Shown here in pieces: positions 8,649-17,597 of a DNA stretch of 64,000 nt (position 1 is its first letter; the number at the start of each line of letters is the position of its first letter). Below the pieces are notes generated by a model. It saw nothing but the letters and a program-made list of their open reading frames with translations. It was not told the DNA's origin and searched no databases. This DNA comes from Limnobacter thiooxidans (GTDB lineage: Bacteria > Pseudomonadota > Gammaproteobacteria > Burkholderiales > Burkholderiaceae_B), in contig NZ_AP028947.1 of NCBI RefSeq assembly GCF_036323495.1, forward strand, positions 3,224,001-3,288,000, given 5' to 3'. The translations under genes were made by a program, and so were the position numbers.

Positions 8649-9266
8649 AAACCGCTTTTCCCTTTTTGAACAAAGGCATTTCATTCACCCAAACCCGACA
8701 AAAGAGATGGTCGGGCCTGGGTGTCGCGCATTGCACGAACATTCAAGCCTTGTTCAAACCAGGGCGGTTTTCTTGAATGTGCGAAACAAGCAAACCCACT
8801 GCCGAGTCGGCAAGTCACCGTCCGGTTTGATCGCAACCAGCGCGAAACCCATGCGGAGGTTAAGCGAGGGCTCGGATTGCCGCCCACTCAGCGCGACCCA
8901 TCACCGCCGATTTTGTGTCCAGTCAGCAGCGAAGTTCCAATCGCGTCGCCATTCAAGAAAACCTGCCCGTTTGAATTCACACGCAACGTTCGGCTACAAG
9001 CCGACAACACACTCGACCATCTTTTTTGTCGAGTGTGTTGAGTCAGTGTGAATTTCAAAAAGGGAGATACAGATTTTCAGGCGGACGATTGGAATTGGCG
9101 CTGATTGGGTAAGTAACTGACAGGCGGCAATCGGAACTCGCGTTAATTGGGCAAAGAACCCGCGCGCGGATTAGTGCACTCGCGCGTCATTTAGAGTAAA
9201 CCCTCATCCGAATCGCCCCCCACTGCGTATACACTTCGACCATTCCAACCTTGCACCGCAGCACCC
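8649..9266. other. Gene-free region rich in inverted and imperfect repeats
   Basis: No credible gene is visible in these 618 bp; the short open frames show no recognisable family. Inverted arms ACATTCAAG (8739-8747) and CTTGAATGT (8772-8780) are present. GGCGG-type segments resembling GGCGGCAATCGGAA recur imperfectly at about 9079-9116 and 9122-9158, and in inverted orientation near 8875 and 8930. The promoter of the hydrolase at 9267 must lie at the right end. Confidence 0.55.
8970..9059 (+). other. Nested inverted-repeat element with possible three-way junction
   Basis: Outer arms 8970-8982 (TTTGAATTCACAC) and 9046-9059 pair with one bulged base. Inside are two adjacent hairpins: 8990-9004 (TCGGCT, loop ACA, AGCCGA) and 9005-9040, a perfect 13-bp stem (CAACACACTCGAC) around a 10-nt T-rich loop. 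It could be a small structured RNA, a protein-binding site or a decayed mobile-element end; the sequence does not say which. Confidence 0.5.
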
Positions 9267-10490
9267 GTGAAAAAACTATTCAAAACTGCTTTGAAAATCA
9301 ATGAATTGGCCGTGAACACTGCGACCAACGCAGCGGACTGGTTTTTTCGCAAAGAGATACTGATCCAGTCGGGAAAAACAGAGTACGAGGTCATTGCTGA
9401 GCACCTGCCCATGCGTGTGCGTTATTACGCCCCGTCAGCCGATACCAGCCAGCCGCACGCGGTGCCCTTGGTCATGGTGCCCCCGTTGGGTGTGACCACC
9501 GAAACCTTTGACCTGATGCCGGATCGCAGCCTGGTCAAATCCATGACAGAGGCAGGCTTCCAGGTCTACCTGGTGGATTGGGGCAAGCCCGAACGCAAAG
9601 ACGGCCACCTCGGCCTGTTCGACTACAGCCACACCATGATGGGTCAAGCCCTTGATGCGGTTCGTGAACACAGTCAATCCAAAGAAATTTCATTGTTCGG
9701 CTGGTGCATGGGGGGTTTGCTGTGCCTGCTTTACGCCGGTTACGGGCACGACAAGCACATCCGCAACCTCGTCACGGTGGCCAGTCCCATCGACCTGCGC
9801 GATGGCAAAAACATCATGGCCTTCGCCTCCAACACATTGAATGTCACCGCACGCTTTATTCGCAAGTACAGTGAATTCCGGCTGGATCGAATCAACCCCA
9901 TGCTATTCAGCCCACCCGGCTGGATGGTCAGCTTGGGATTCAAACTGACGGCGCCCGTGGCCAGTATCACCACCTATTGGGACCTGCTGACGCGCCTGAA
10001 CGACCGTGATTTTGTTGAACAACACACCACCACAGCCGACTACCTGAACAACATGATGCTGTACCCGGGCGGCGTGGTACGCGACTTCATGATCCGCTTT
10101 GCAGTGGACAACAAACTGGCGAACGGCAAGGTCAAAATTGGTGAACTGGTTTCAGACCTCGGCAACATCACAGCCAACATGCTGGTGTTTGCGGGCGAAA
10201 CCGATCACCTGGTGCCCGGCAGCATGGCCAAGAAAAGCCTGCGAATGGTGGCGTCCAAAAACAAATCCTTCCTGCTTGCACCCGGCGGCCACATGGGCGT
10301 TATTCTGGGTAGCCAGGCGCGCGAGCATGTCTGGAAACAGGCGGCGGAATGGCTGCAGGGTCATTCACAAGTGCAGGCAACTTCAGTTGCAGCACCCATT
10401 GCAAACAAACCCAAGGCAAGCAAACCGAAAGCCACTACAGCCAGGAAACCAAGGGCGCGCATTCAAAAAGACACACCCCGCGTAGCCTGA
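9267..10490 (+). CDS. PHA synthase-like alpha/beta hydrolase with basic C-terminal tail
   Basis: A 407-residue alpha/beta-hydrolase of the polyhydroxyalkanoate synthase type. The lipase-like box GWCMGG places a nucleophilic cysteine at Cys147; GETDHLV gives Asp313 and PGGHMG gives His342, the expected triad. The size fits the short class III PhaC more than the about 590-residue class I enzymes, but no phaE lies nearby. After residue 370 there is a lysine/alanine/proline-rich tail with KPKA repeats, unusual for PhaC and reminiscent of DNA-binding tails of PhaF-like proteins. The start is GTG with no strong ribosome site. It could make or bind polyester, or be a related acyltransferase. Confidence 0.75.
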   Translation: MKKLFKTALKINELAVNTATNAADWFFRKEILIQSGKTEYEVIAEHLPMRVRYYAPSADTSQPHAVPLVMVPPLGVTTETFDLMPDRSLVKSMTEAGFQVYLVDWGKPERKDGHLGLFDYSHTMMGQALDAVREHSQSKEISLFGWCMGGLLCLLYAGYGHDKHIRNLVTVASPIDLRDGKNIMAFASNTLNVTARFIRKYSEFRLDRINPMLFSPPGWMVSLGFKLTAPVASITTYWDLLTRLNDRDFVEQHTTTADYLNNMMLYPGGVVRDFMIRFAVDNKLANGKVKIGELVSDLGNITANMLVFAGETDHLVPGSMAKKSLRMVASKNKSFLLAPGGHMGVILGSQAREHVWKQAAEWLQGHSQVQATSVAAPIANKPKASKPKATTARKPRARIQKDTPRVA

Positions 10491-10517
10491 CCTGACGTTT
10501 CAAGCAGGTTAATCTCG

Positions 10518-10537
10518 CAGACCGAGCAATCGGTCTG
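10518..10537 (+). terminator. Hairpin downstream of the hydrolase gene
   Basis: A perfect 8-bp stem (CAGACCGA / TCGGTCTG) with a 4-nt loop lies 28 bp after the stop codon. The following CTGTCAC is not a clean T-run, so intrinsic termination is only possible. Confidence 0.4.
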
Positions 10538-10588
10538 CTGTCACAAAAAATTCATAAATTATTTCTATATTTCTATTATTATCGAATT

Positions 10589-10924
10589 ATGAAAGAAAAC
10601 GACATTGTCAAAGCTTTGGCAGCACTTGCCCAGTCCTCCCGTCTGCGGCTGTTTCGCGCCCTCGTGGTGGCAGGCCCAGCCGGGCTGACTCCAGGTCAAC
10701 TGGGTGAACAACTGGACATTCCCGCGGCCACGCTGTCTTTTCATTTGAAAGAATTGAACAACGCCGGGTTGATTCACCCCATTCGGGAGGGTCGAAACCT
10801 CATCTACAGCGCGCAGTTTGAACACATGAACGGCGTCATCTCCTACCTCACAGAGAACTGTTGTGAAGGCCGCGGATGCGCACCTGGCAATCAACCCGCA
10901 ACCACAGAGACTCACCATGAGTGA
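10589..10924 (+). CDS. arsR: ArsR family arsenic-responsive repressor
   Basis: A 111-residue winged-helix repressor of the ArsR/SmtB family; the recognition helix region is about 44-60 (ATLSFHLKELNNAGL). It lacks the classic alpha-3 CxCxxC site but has Cys91, Cys92 and Cys97 near the C-terminus (CCEGRGC), like the Acidithiobacillus-type ArsR that senses As(III) there. It heads arsR-arsC-arsC-aquaporin and overlaps the next gene by 8 bp. The about 50 bp upstream are very AT-rich and should hold the promoter and operator, though I see no clear dyad. Confidence 0.88.
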   Translation: MKENDIVKALAALAQSSRLRLFRALVVAGPAGLTPGQLGEQLDIPAATLSFHLKELNNAGLIHPIREGRNLIYSAQFEHMNGVISYLTENCCEGRGCAPGNQPATTETHHE

Positions 10925-11417
10925 CAAAACATTCAACGTGCTTTTCATCTGCACCGGCAATTCCGCTCGTTCCATTCTGGCCGAAGCCATTCTCAACCAA
11001 CTGGGCAAAGGCCAGTTCAAGGCTTACTCGGCGGGCAGCTTCCCCGCCGGCCGTGTGAATCCTTACACGTTTGAATTACTTGCACGCTGGGAAATCGACA
11101 CCACCGGCCTGCGCAGCAAAAGCTGGGATGAGTTCGCCCAACCCAACGCCCCACAAATGGATTTCGTGTTCACTGTGTGCGATCAAGCCGCCGGTGAAGT
11201 GTGTCCGGTGTGGCCAGGCCAACCCATTTTGGCGCACTGGGGTGCACCCGACCCCGCCAAGGCCGAGGGTACACACGAACACATCTTGCAGGAATTCCGC
11301 AATGTCGGGCTTCTGCTGCGCAAACGCATCGAACTGATGTTGGCACTACCCATTGCCAAACTTGAAAAACTCGCCATTCAACATGAAGTCGAACAAATAG
11401 GAAAGGTATCTTCATGA
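10917..11417 (+). CDS. arsC: Arsenate reductase (low-molecular-weight PTP fold)
   Basis: A 166-residue thioredoxin-type arsenate reductase, reducing As(V) to As(III). The P-loop CTGNSAR holds Cys12 and Arg18, and two further cysteines at 88 and 96 (CDQAAGEVC) complete the redox relay. I chose the ATG at 10917, which overlaps the arsR stop; the frame is open further upstream inside arsR. It overlaps the second arsC by 4 bp (ATGA). Confidence 0.88.
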   Translation: MSDKTFNVLFICTGNSARSILAEAILNQLGKGQFKAYSAGSFPAGRVNPYTFELLARWEIDTTGLRSKSWDEFAQPNAPQMDFVFTVCDQAAGEVCPVWPGQPILAHWGAPDPAKAEGTHEHILQEFRNVGLLLRKRIELMLALPIAKLEKLAIQHEVEQIGKVSS

Positions 11418-11902
11418 GCACCAATGTACTCATTCTTTGCACTCACAACTCCGCGCGCAGCGTGCTCTCCGAGGGCATGCTGAACCACCTGGCCCAACAA
11501 TACGGAAAAGACATCAAGGCTTTCAGTGCAGGCAGCGCGCCCAGTGGCCGCGTTAATCCCTATGCCTTGCAAGCATTGGCCAGTGTTGGCATTGACACCA
11601 GCGCCTATCTCAGCAAAAGCTGGGACGTGTTCACCGAGCCCGGCGCACCAAAAATCGATATCGTCATTACCGTGTGCGACAGCGCCGCTGCAGAACAGTG
11701 CCCCTATTGGCCCGGCAGCCCGGTCAAAACACACTGGGGCTATCCAGACCCATCCAGTGAAATTGAAGAAAACAAGCCCCGTGCATTCGAGCTGACCCGC
11801 CAAGCCATTGCCTACAAAATGATGCAGCTCATCCAGCTGCCCTTGGGCACCATGAGCACCGCCGAACTGAATACAGCATTGGCTGCCATCGCACGGAGTT
11901 AA
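11414..11902 (+). CDS. arsC: Second arsenate reductase, tandem paralogue
   Basis: A 162-residue protein clearly related to its upstream neighbour: P-loop CTHNSAR (Cys9, Arg15), redox cysteines 88 and 96 (CDSAAAEQC), and a shared AGS.P.GRVNPY segment. It starts at ATG 11414, overlapping the previous stop. Both copies keep all catalytic cysteines, so this is not a decaying duplicate. Confidence 0.88.
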   Translation: MSTNVLILCTHNSARSVLSEGMLNHLAQQYGKDIKAFSAGSAPSGRVNPYALQALASVGIDTSAYLSKSWDVFTEPGAPKIDIVITVCDSAAAEQCPYWPGSPVKTHWGYPDPSSEIEENKPRAFELTRQAIAYKMMQLIQLPLGTMSTAELNTALAAIARS

Positions 11903-11906
11903 TCGC

Positions 11907-12593
11907 ATGCATTCACTTCCACAAAGACTCGGTGCTGAATTTCTCGGCACCCTGCTGCTTCTGGCCATTGTGATTGGTTCTGGTGTCATGGCTGAAAACC
12001 TATCGGAAGGCAACAATGGTGTGGCGCTGATTGCCAACACACTGGCCACGGTGTTTGGCCTGTACATCCTGATTGAAGTGTTTGGCCCAATCAGCGGTGC
12101 CCATTTCAACCCAGTGGTCACGCTGACCATGGTGCTGCTGAAGCGCCAAGCTGGAAAAGAACTCATCCCCTACACCCTGGTTCAATTGGCTGGCGCCTTC
12201 TTCGGCGCGATTCTGGTTCACCAAATGTTCGACATGGAATTGCTGCAGTTTTCAGAAAAAGCGCGAACTGGCTGGGGAATCTGGACGGGTGAAATCGTTG
12301 CCACCGCCGGTTTGTTGCTGGTCATATTGATAGCGAAACAGGAACGGGTTTCAGGCATGGTGGCCTGTTACATTGGCGCAGCCTACTGGTTCACATCATC
12401 CACATCATTCGCAAACCCGGCGGCTGCATTCGGGCGGCAGTTTTCCAACAGTTTTGCCGGCATTGCACCGGCCGATGTACCCGCCTATGTGGTGTTTGAA
12501 GTCATCGGTGGTTTGCTGGCCATCGTCCTCTACAAACTCTTCAGCAGCAACAAGCCCGTTACAACTTCCCCGGCACCCAACCCGGCGGCTTGA
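11907..12593 (+). CDS. aqpS: Aquaporin/aquaglyceroporin of the ars operon (AqpS-like)
   Basis: A 228-residue MIP-family channel with six predicted membrane helices. The first pore motif is NPV (GAHFNPVVTL), the second NPA (SFANPAAAFG). In Sinorhizobium an AqpS in an ars operon passes internally made arsenite out of the cell; the same role is likely here because no ArsB or Acr3 pump is in the operon. It starts 4 bp after arsC. Its 3' end overlaps the convergent hydroxylase gene by 35 bp. Confidence 0.85.
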   Translation: MHSLPQRLGAEFLGTLLLLAIVIGSGVMAENLSEGNNGVALIANTLATVFGLYILIEVFGPISGAHFNPVVTLTMVLLKRQAGKELIPYTLVQLAGAFFGAILVHQMFDMELLQFSEKARTGWGIWTGEIVATAGLLLVILIAKQERVSGMVACYIGAAYWFTSSTSFANPAAAFGRQFSNSFAGIAPADVPAYVVFEVIGGLLAIVLYKLFSSNKPVTTSPAPNPAA

Positions 12594-13428
12594 TCAGGCA
12601 CAGCACCCGGTTTTTGAAACCGGGTGCTGCCTTCATTTTTTCAATCAAATGCTCCCAGCCAGCGACCGCCTGCTTCAGCGGGTTGGTGGTCAACACGGGC
12701 GTCAACGTGCCATACACAGGTTTGACACCCGGAACAAATTCCCGATAAGTGCCGAACCAGCGGTCCCAAACTATCAATATTCCGCCGTAATTGCAGTCGT
12801 GGTACACCTCGTTTTTGGCGTGGTGCAAGCGGTGATGCTGGGGGCAGTTGAACACTTTTTCGAACCAACCACGCACTTCGAAAGTTTCGGTGTGTATCCA
12901 GTACTGGTAAAGCAGGTTCACCGTGTGGGCGAAGGTCAGCACCAGCGGGTCCATGCCCAACAGTGGCAGGGGCAACCAGAAAATGAAAGCGTAAAAAGGA
13001 CCCAATACAGATTGACGCAAGGCCGTACTCAGGTTGTAGCGCTCACTGGTATGGTGGTTGGAATGTTCCGCCCAAAACAATGCACACCTGTGTGCCACCC
13101 GGTGATACCAGTAGTAGCAAAAGTCATCTGCCACCAGCAGCAATGGTACAAACCACCAGGTTGAAATGTCCCAACTCACCACCCGAAACTCGAACAGCCA
13201 CAGCATGATGGGGTAAGCCCACAGCACGCTGAGGCCCATGGTGACCAATTTTAAAGCCCCCATCGAAATCGAACACAAGGAGTCGTTCAGGGAATAGCCG
13301 GCGTAATATCCGGCTGGCTTCTTGCGCATCGCCCAACCTTCAAGGGCCATCGCGCCAAAAAAGTACGGAATCGCCACCACATACATCAGCAGGGTGAGTT
13401 GTTCGTAATCAGGCAGTGACAAACCCAT
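12559..13428 (-). CDS. Sterol desaturase/fatty acid hydroxylase superfamily membrane protein
   Basis: A 289-residue integral membrane di-iron enzyme. The histidine clusters of the family are all visible: HRVAH, HSNHH and HRLHH. Several hydrophobic segments flank them. The family hydroxylates or desaturates lipids; the substrate here is unknown. CCCGGAGG precedes the ATG. A near-perfect 43-bp inverted repeat lies 13 bp upstream of the start codon and probably regulates the gene. Confidence 0.85.
   Translation of the reverse strand: MGLSLPDYEQLTLLMYVVAIPYFFGAMALEGWAMRKKPAGYYAGYSLNDSLCSISMGALKLVTMGLSVLWAYPIMLWLFEFRVVSWDISTWWFVPLLLVADDFCYYWYHRVAHRCALFWAEHSNHHTSERYNLSTALRQSVLGPFYAFIFWLPLPLLGMDPLVLTFAHTVNLLYQYWIHTETFEVRGWFEKVFNCPQHHRLHHAKNEVYHDCNYGGILIVWDRWFGTYREFVPGVKPVYGTLTPVLTTNPLKQAVAGWEHLIEKMKAAPGFKNRVLCLIKPPGWVPGKL
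12601..12641 (+). terminator. Intrinsic terminator of the ars operon, inside a convergent gene
   Basis: A perfect 13-bp stem (12601-12613 with 12617-12629, arm CAGCACCCGGTTT, 3-nt loop) is followed by CCTTCATTTTTT. It sits 8 bp after the aquaporin stop and lies within the last codons of the opposite-strand hydroxylase gene. Confidence 0.85.
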
Positions 13429-13440
13429 GCAGCCTCCGGG

Positions 13441-13483
13441 CGATACAACACATTACAAATTAATCAATTAATGCGTTGTATCG
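13441..13483 (-). promoter_or_regulatory. 43-bp inverted repeat before the hydroxylase gene
   Basis: Arms 13441-13455 (CGATACAACACATTA) and 13469-13483 match as inverted repeats at 14 of 15 positions around an AT-rich 13-bp centre. Its position just upstream of the ribosome site suggests an operator for a dimeric regulator such as a TetR-type protein, or a 5'-leader hairpin. No regulator gene is adjacent. Confidence 0.7.
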
Positions 13484-13540
13484 TAACGTTAGCCTTGAAA
13501 TCACTCAATACCAACAAAGTCAAAAATGACAAACCAACAA

Positions 13541-13563
13541 AAAAGGCCCCTTGCGGGGCCCTT
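13541..13563 (-). terminator. Intrinsic terminator after pstS
   Basis: On the minus strand a GGCCCC/GGGGCC stem with a 4-nt loop (13545-13560) is followed by six T residues, 24 bp after the pstS stop. Confidence 0.85.
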
Positions 13564-13586
13564 TCATTTCAACCAAGGTTGAAAAT

Positions 13587-14627
13587 TTACTTCACTGCGA
13601 TGGCCTTACCATCAGCAGTCTTGATGGTCTTCCAAGCGTTTTCAATCAACTTGACTGTTGCATCTGGCAATGGAACATAATCCAGGTCAGAGGACAGCTT
13701 GTCGCCCTTGGCATAAGCCCAGGTGAAAAACTTCAACACTTCAGAAGCCTTGGCTGCATCAGCCTGCTGGGTGTGCATCAGGATGAAAGTGGCACCAGTG
13801 ATGGGCCAAGCTGTTTTACCAGGCTGCAGTGTCAGGATTTCATAGAAGCTGTTGGACCAGTCAGCACCAGCAGCGGCAGCTTTGAACGAGTCGTCATCAG
13901 GCTGAACGAAATTGCCGTCCTTGTTGTTCAGTTGCGTGTGGGTCAGCTTGTTCTGCTTGGCGTAAGCATATTCCACGTAGCCGATTGAACCTGGCAGACG
14001 CTGCACGAAGGCTGAAACACCTTCGTTGCCCTTGCCACCCAAGCCTACTGGCCACTTCACTGCCGTGCCTTCACCCACTGTGCTCTTCCAGTCAGCGCTG
14101 ACTTTGCTCAGGTAGTTGGTGAAAATGAAGGTTGTACCGGAACCATCTGCACGACGAATCACGCTGATGTCAGTGTCTGGCAGCTTGACGCCTGGGTTCA
14201 GGTCTGCAATCGCCTTGTCGTTCCACTTGGTGATCTTGTTCAGGTAAATGTTGGCCAACACTTCGCCGCTCAGCTTCATCTGGCCGGGGGCCACACCTTG
14301 CAGGTTCACCACGGGCACAACGCCACCAATCACGGTTGGGAACTGCATCAAACCTTTTTCTTTCAGGTCTTCAGGCTTCAAAGGCGCGTCAGATGCACCA
14401 AAATCCACGGTCTTGGCCGTGATTTGCTTGATACCACCACCGGAACCGATGGACTGGTAGTTCACTTTGTTGCCTGTTTCCTTGTTGTAGGCATCGGCCC
14501 ACTTGGAATAAACAGGGGCAGGGAAAGAAGCGCCAGCACCGGTAATTTCAGCGGCGTTCACGGAAGTCATGCTCAGGGCCAGGGCACCTGCAGAAATCGC
14601 TGTGGCGATTGTTTTAATGTTGAACAT
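13587..14627 (-). CDS. pstS: Phosphate ABC transporter substrate-binding protein
   Basis: A 346-residue periplasmic phosphate-binding protein with a Sec signal peptide cleaved after about residue 25 (SVNA-AE). Conserved stretches include [29 protein letters not shown] and [10 protein letters not shown], all phosphate-site regions of PstS. GAGGTG stands 5 nt before the ATG. It is the last pst gene but has its own leader with a Pho-box-like site, and a terminator separates it from pstB. Confidence 0.95.
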   Translation of the reverse strand: MFNIKTIATAISAGALALSMTSVNAAEITGAGASFPAPVYSKWADAYNKETGNKVNYQSIGSGGGIKQITAKTVDFGASDAPLKPEDLKEKGLMQFPTVIGGVVPVVNLQGVAPGQMKLSGEVLANIYLNKITKWNDKAIADLNPGVKLPDTDISVIRRADGSGTTFIFTNYLSKVSADWKSTVGEGTAVKWPVGLGGKGNEGVSAFVQRLPGSIGYVEYAYAKQNKLTHTQLNNKDGNFVQPDDDSFKAAAAGADWSNSFYEILTLQPGKTAWPITGATFILMHTQQADAAKASEVLKFFTWAYAKGDKLSSDLDYVPLPDATVKLIENAWKTIKTADGKAIAVK

Positions 14628-14667
14628 TTTTCACCTCACTTATTAAAGTGACTTCATCATGCAGCAG

Positions 14668-14689
14668 GAATGTTTCAGAATCATGACAG
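14668..14689 (-). promoter_or_regulatory. pstS: Pho-box-like site before pstS
   Basis: Read on the minus strand, CTGTCATGATT is followed directly by CTGAAACATTC, two 11-bp half-sites of which the first matches PhoB sites well and the second weakly. It lies about 41 nt upstream of the start codon. Confidence 0.5.
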
Positions 14690-14713
14690 ATATAAGGCAT
14701 TTACATAAATGTC

Positions 14714-14749
14714 AAAAAACCACACCTGGCTGCCCAAATGTGGTTTTTT
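14714..14749 (-). terminator. Intrinsic terminator between pstB and pstS
   Basis: Arms 14715-14724 and 14739-14748 (AAAAACCACA and its complement) pair perfectly; on the minus strand the stem ends in a T-run. It lies about 32 bp after the pstB stop. Confidence 0.8.
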
Positions 14750-14780
14750 AGTCATCATCACTGCGAGTCCAAAGACCGAA

Positions 14781-15557
14781 TCAGCCAAATCGACCCGTGA
14801 TGTAGTTTTCTGTTTCCTGCTTCTTGGGCTTCAGGAAAATCTGGTCAGTCACGCCGAATTCGATCAACTCACCCAAGTACATGTACGCGGTATAGTCCGA
14901 AACACGGGCAGCCTGCTGCATGTTGTGGGTCACGATCACCACGGTGTAGTCTTCTTTCAGCTCGGTAATCAACTCTTCAATACTGGCCGTTGAAATCGGG
15001 TCGAGCGCAGAACAGGGTTCATCCAGCAGCAAAATTTCAGGCTTGATCGCAATACCGCGTGCAATGCACAAACGCTGCTGCTGACCACCCGACAAACCGT
15101 TGCCGCTTTGATGCAACTTGTCTTTCACCTCTTTCCACAGCGCAGCCTTGGTCAGTGCCCACTCCACGCGCTCTTCCATTTCGCCCTTGGACAGCTTTTC
15201 AAACAGTCGCACACCAAATGCGATGTTTTCATAGATGGACATTGGAAAGGGCGTGGGCTTCTGGAACACCATGCCAATTTTCGAGCGAATCAATGCAATG
15301 TCTTTCTTGCTGGTGATCAAGTCTTCCCCATCCATCAAGATCTGGCCTTCCGCCCGTTGTTCGGGATACAGGGCGTACATCTTGTTGAAGGTACGCAGCA
15401 GGGTGGACTTACCACAGCCAGATGGACCAATGAAGGCGGTCACTTTCTTTTCAGGAATGGTCAGGTTGACCGACTTCAGCGCATGAAAATCACCGTAATA
15501 GAAGTTTAGATCCTTGACTTCCAATTTCGTTTTTTCAACAACAGCGGTATTGGGCAT
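14781..15557 (-). CDS. pstB: Phosphate ABC transporter ATP-binding protein
   Basis: About 258 residues: Walker [10 protein letters not shown], signature LSGGQQQRL, Walker [14 protein letters not shown]. It powers the PstCA permease. I chose the ATG at 15557 (MPNTAVV...) because the length then fits PstB; a TTG at 15578 would add seven residues. It follows pstA after 34 bp. Confidence 0.95.
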   Translation of the reverse strand: MPNTAVVEKTKLEVKDLNFYYGDFHALKSVNLTIPEKKVTAFIGPSGCGKSTLLRTFNKMYALYPEQRAEGQILMDGEDLITSKKDIALIRSKIGMVFQKPTPFPMSIYENIAFGVRLFEKLSKGEMEERVEWALTKAALWKEVKDKLHQSGNGLSGGQQQRLCIARGIAIKPEILLLDEPCSALDPISTASIEELITELKEDYTVVIVTHNMQQAARVSDYTAYMYLGELIEFGVTDQIFLKPKKQETENYITGRFG

Positions 15558-15591
15558 TTTTAGGCCTATAAAGATCAATTTATCTGGTCAA

Positions 15592-16509
15592 TTATTTTGA
15601 ATTCTTCAGCAATGATCGGGCAATGATGTTCAACACCAGCACGCCAGCCGTAATCAGGAATACGCCGGCCCATGCCAGTTCCTGCCACTCTTTGAACGGG
15701 CTGAGCGCAAAGTTGAAAATCATCACCGGCAGGTTGGCCATCGGCTTCATCATGTCTGTATTCCAGAACTGGTTCGACAGTGCTGTAAACAACAAGGGCG
15801 CTGTTTCACCGGCAATTCGGGCAACTGACAACAAAATTCCGGTCAGGATACCTGCATAGCTGGCCTTCACAGTAATGGACATCACCATCTTCCACTTGGG
15901 CGTGCCCAAGGCAAATGCAGCCTCACGCAAGGCGTCTGGTACCAGGCGCAACATATTCTCGGTGGTGCGGATCACGATTGGAATCTGGATCAGGGCCAAA
16001 GCCACTACACCCGCCCAAGCCGAAAAGTGTCCCATGATGCGAACCATGACCGCATACACGAACAAGCCGATCACAATCGATGGTGCAGACAGCAAAATGT
16101 CGTTGATGAAACGCACCGAACTGGCCAGCTTGTTGTCCTTTCTTGACTCCGCCAGATGCACACCCGCCAGAATACCCAGTGGTGTACCAAACAGCGTGGC
16201 AAAACCCACCATCAGCAAAGTACCCGTGATGGCGTTGGCCAGGCCACCGCCTTCCACACCCGGCGGAGGTGTCATTTCAGTGAACAACTGCCACGACAGG
16301 CCATTGATGCCCAAAGTCACCGTAGTGTAAAGAATCCAGATTAACCAGAACAGGCCAAACGCCATGGCCGCCAATGACAGCGTCAGCGCGATCGAATTGA
16401 CGAACTTGCGCTTGGCTTGCATTTTGATGCGCATCCGCTCATCCGTGGCCACAGTGGTCACCATATTGTCTTTTGCACCTGAAACAGGGGTTTGATATAC
16501 GCTAGCCAT
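15592..16509 (-). CDS. pstA: Phosphate ABC transporter permease PstA
   Basis: A 305-residue inner-membrane permease with six predicted helices and the cytoplasmic coupling loop ([14 protein letters not shown]) that contacts PstB. GGGAG stands before the ATG. It is 3 bp downstream of pstC. Confidence 0.95.
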   Translation of the reverse strand: MASVYQTPVSGAKDNMVTTVATDERMRIKMQAKRKFVNSIALTLSLAAMAFGLFWLIWILYTTVTLGINGLSWQLFTEMTPPPGVEGGGLANAITGTLLMVGFATLFGTPLGILAGVHLAESRKDNKLASSVRFINDILLSAPSIVIGLFVYAVMVRIMGHFSAWAGVVALALIQIPIVIRTTENMLRLVPDALREAAFALGTPKWKMVMSITVKASYAGILTGILLSVARIAGETAPLLFTALSNQFWNTDMMKPMANLPVMIFNFALSPFKEWQELAWAGVFLITAGVLVLNIIARSLLKNSK

Positions 16510-16512
16510 GGC

Positions 16513-17463
16513 TTATCTCCCGTTGCTCGACAGTTTGGCCAACAACAGTTTTGATGCCACCAACACAAAGAATGTGATTACAAACAGGATCAGACCCAGT
16601 TCCATCAGCGCCGAGGTGTGCAAGCCGGCATCTGCTTCGGCAAACTCATTCGCCAACGCTGAAGTAATGCTGTTACCTGGTGAAAACAAAGAAATGTCGT
16701 TCAGGTAGTTTGTATTACCAATCACGAAGGTCACCGCCATGGTTTCACCCAGCGCTCGACCCAGACCCAGCATCACGCCACCAATGACGCCCACTTTGGT
16801 GTGGGGCAACACAATTTTCCAGATCACCTCCCAGGTGGTACAGCCCATGCCGTAGCCAGCTTCTTTCAACATCACCGGGGTCACTTCAAACACGTCACGC
16901 ATCACTGCGGCGATGTAAGGAATGATCATGATGGCCAGTACCACGCCGGCGCACAACAAACCGATGCCAATGGGCGGGCCAGAAAACAAGGCGCCAATCA
17001 CAGGTACTTTACCCAATGTCGCGCCCAAGGGCCCTTGAATGTACTTGGCAAAAATCGGCGCAAACACCAGCAAGCCCCACATGCCGTAAACAATCGATGG
17101 CACAGCAGCCAACAGTTCAATCGCGGTGCCTAATGGGCGACGCAACCAGGGCGGTGCCAATTCAGTCAGAAACAACGCGATGCCAAAGCTGACGGGAACG
17201 GCAATAATCAAGGCGATGAACGAGGTTACCAGGGTGCCGTAAATCGGCACCAAGGCGCCATATTCATCAATGGGGGGATCCCAGTTGGCAGTGAACAGGA
17301 AATCAAAACCAAACGCAGTGATGGTGGGCCAGGAAGCCACAATCAGGGAGGCAATGATTCCACCCAGCAGCAGCAGGGTGAACACCGATGCGCCGCTGGT
17401 TAACAGGCCAAAAATGGCGTCGCCCCGTTTGGTCGGGACCTTGATCGTCGAGTTATTGGACAT
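16513..17463 (-). CDS. pstC: Phosphate ABC transporter permease PstC
   Basis: A 316-residue permease with six predicted helices and the coupling loop [14 protein letters not shown]. It is the first gene of pstCAB and lies about 56 bp downstream of a clear Pho box. Confidence 0.95.
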   Translation of the reverse strand: MSNNSTIKVPTKRGDAIFGLLTSGASVFTLLLLGGIIASLIVASWPTITAFGFDFLFTANWDPPIDEYGALVPIYGTLVTSFIALIIAVPVSFGIALFLTELAPPWLRRPLGTAIELLAAVPSIVYGMWGLLVFAPIFAKYIQGPLGATLGKVPVIGALFSGPPIGIGLLCAGVVLAIMIIPYIAAVMRDVFEVTPVMLKEAGYGMGCTTWEVIWKIVLPHTKVGVIGGVMLGLGRALGETMAVTFVIGNTNYLNDISLFSPGNSITSALANEFAEADAGLHTSALMELGLILFVITFFVLVASKLLLAKLSSNGR

Positions 17464-17518
17464 GTTGGTAAATGGTTAATCCAGCAGAAGATTTCACGCA
17501 GACCCACAAGGGTATCCA

Positions 17519-17551
17519 AGAATTATGACAAAAAAGTGACAAATTTTTGAC
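17519..17551 (-). promoter_or_regulatory. pstC: Pho box upstream of pstC
   Basis: On the minus strand three GTCA motifs recur at exact 11-bp spacing (starting at 17551, 17540 and 17529), each followed by an AT-rich 7-mer. This is the direct-repeat pattern bound by PhoB dimers, so phosphate starvation should induce pstCAB. Confidence 0.85.
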
Positions 17552-17597
17552 GTACTCGTGAAATTGAATATCAGGACACGAAAACGTGGTTAAAAAC

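Noticed and set aside
8707..9051. Genes in the two longer open frames of the repeat-rich region
   Set aside because: Both lack a ribosome site and recognisable family features and run through the inverted repeats.
9267..10490. Classical class III PHA synthase
   Set aside because: No phaE partner or phaA/phaB gene is nearby and the basic tail is atypical, so only PHA-synthase-like is claimed.
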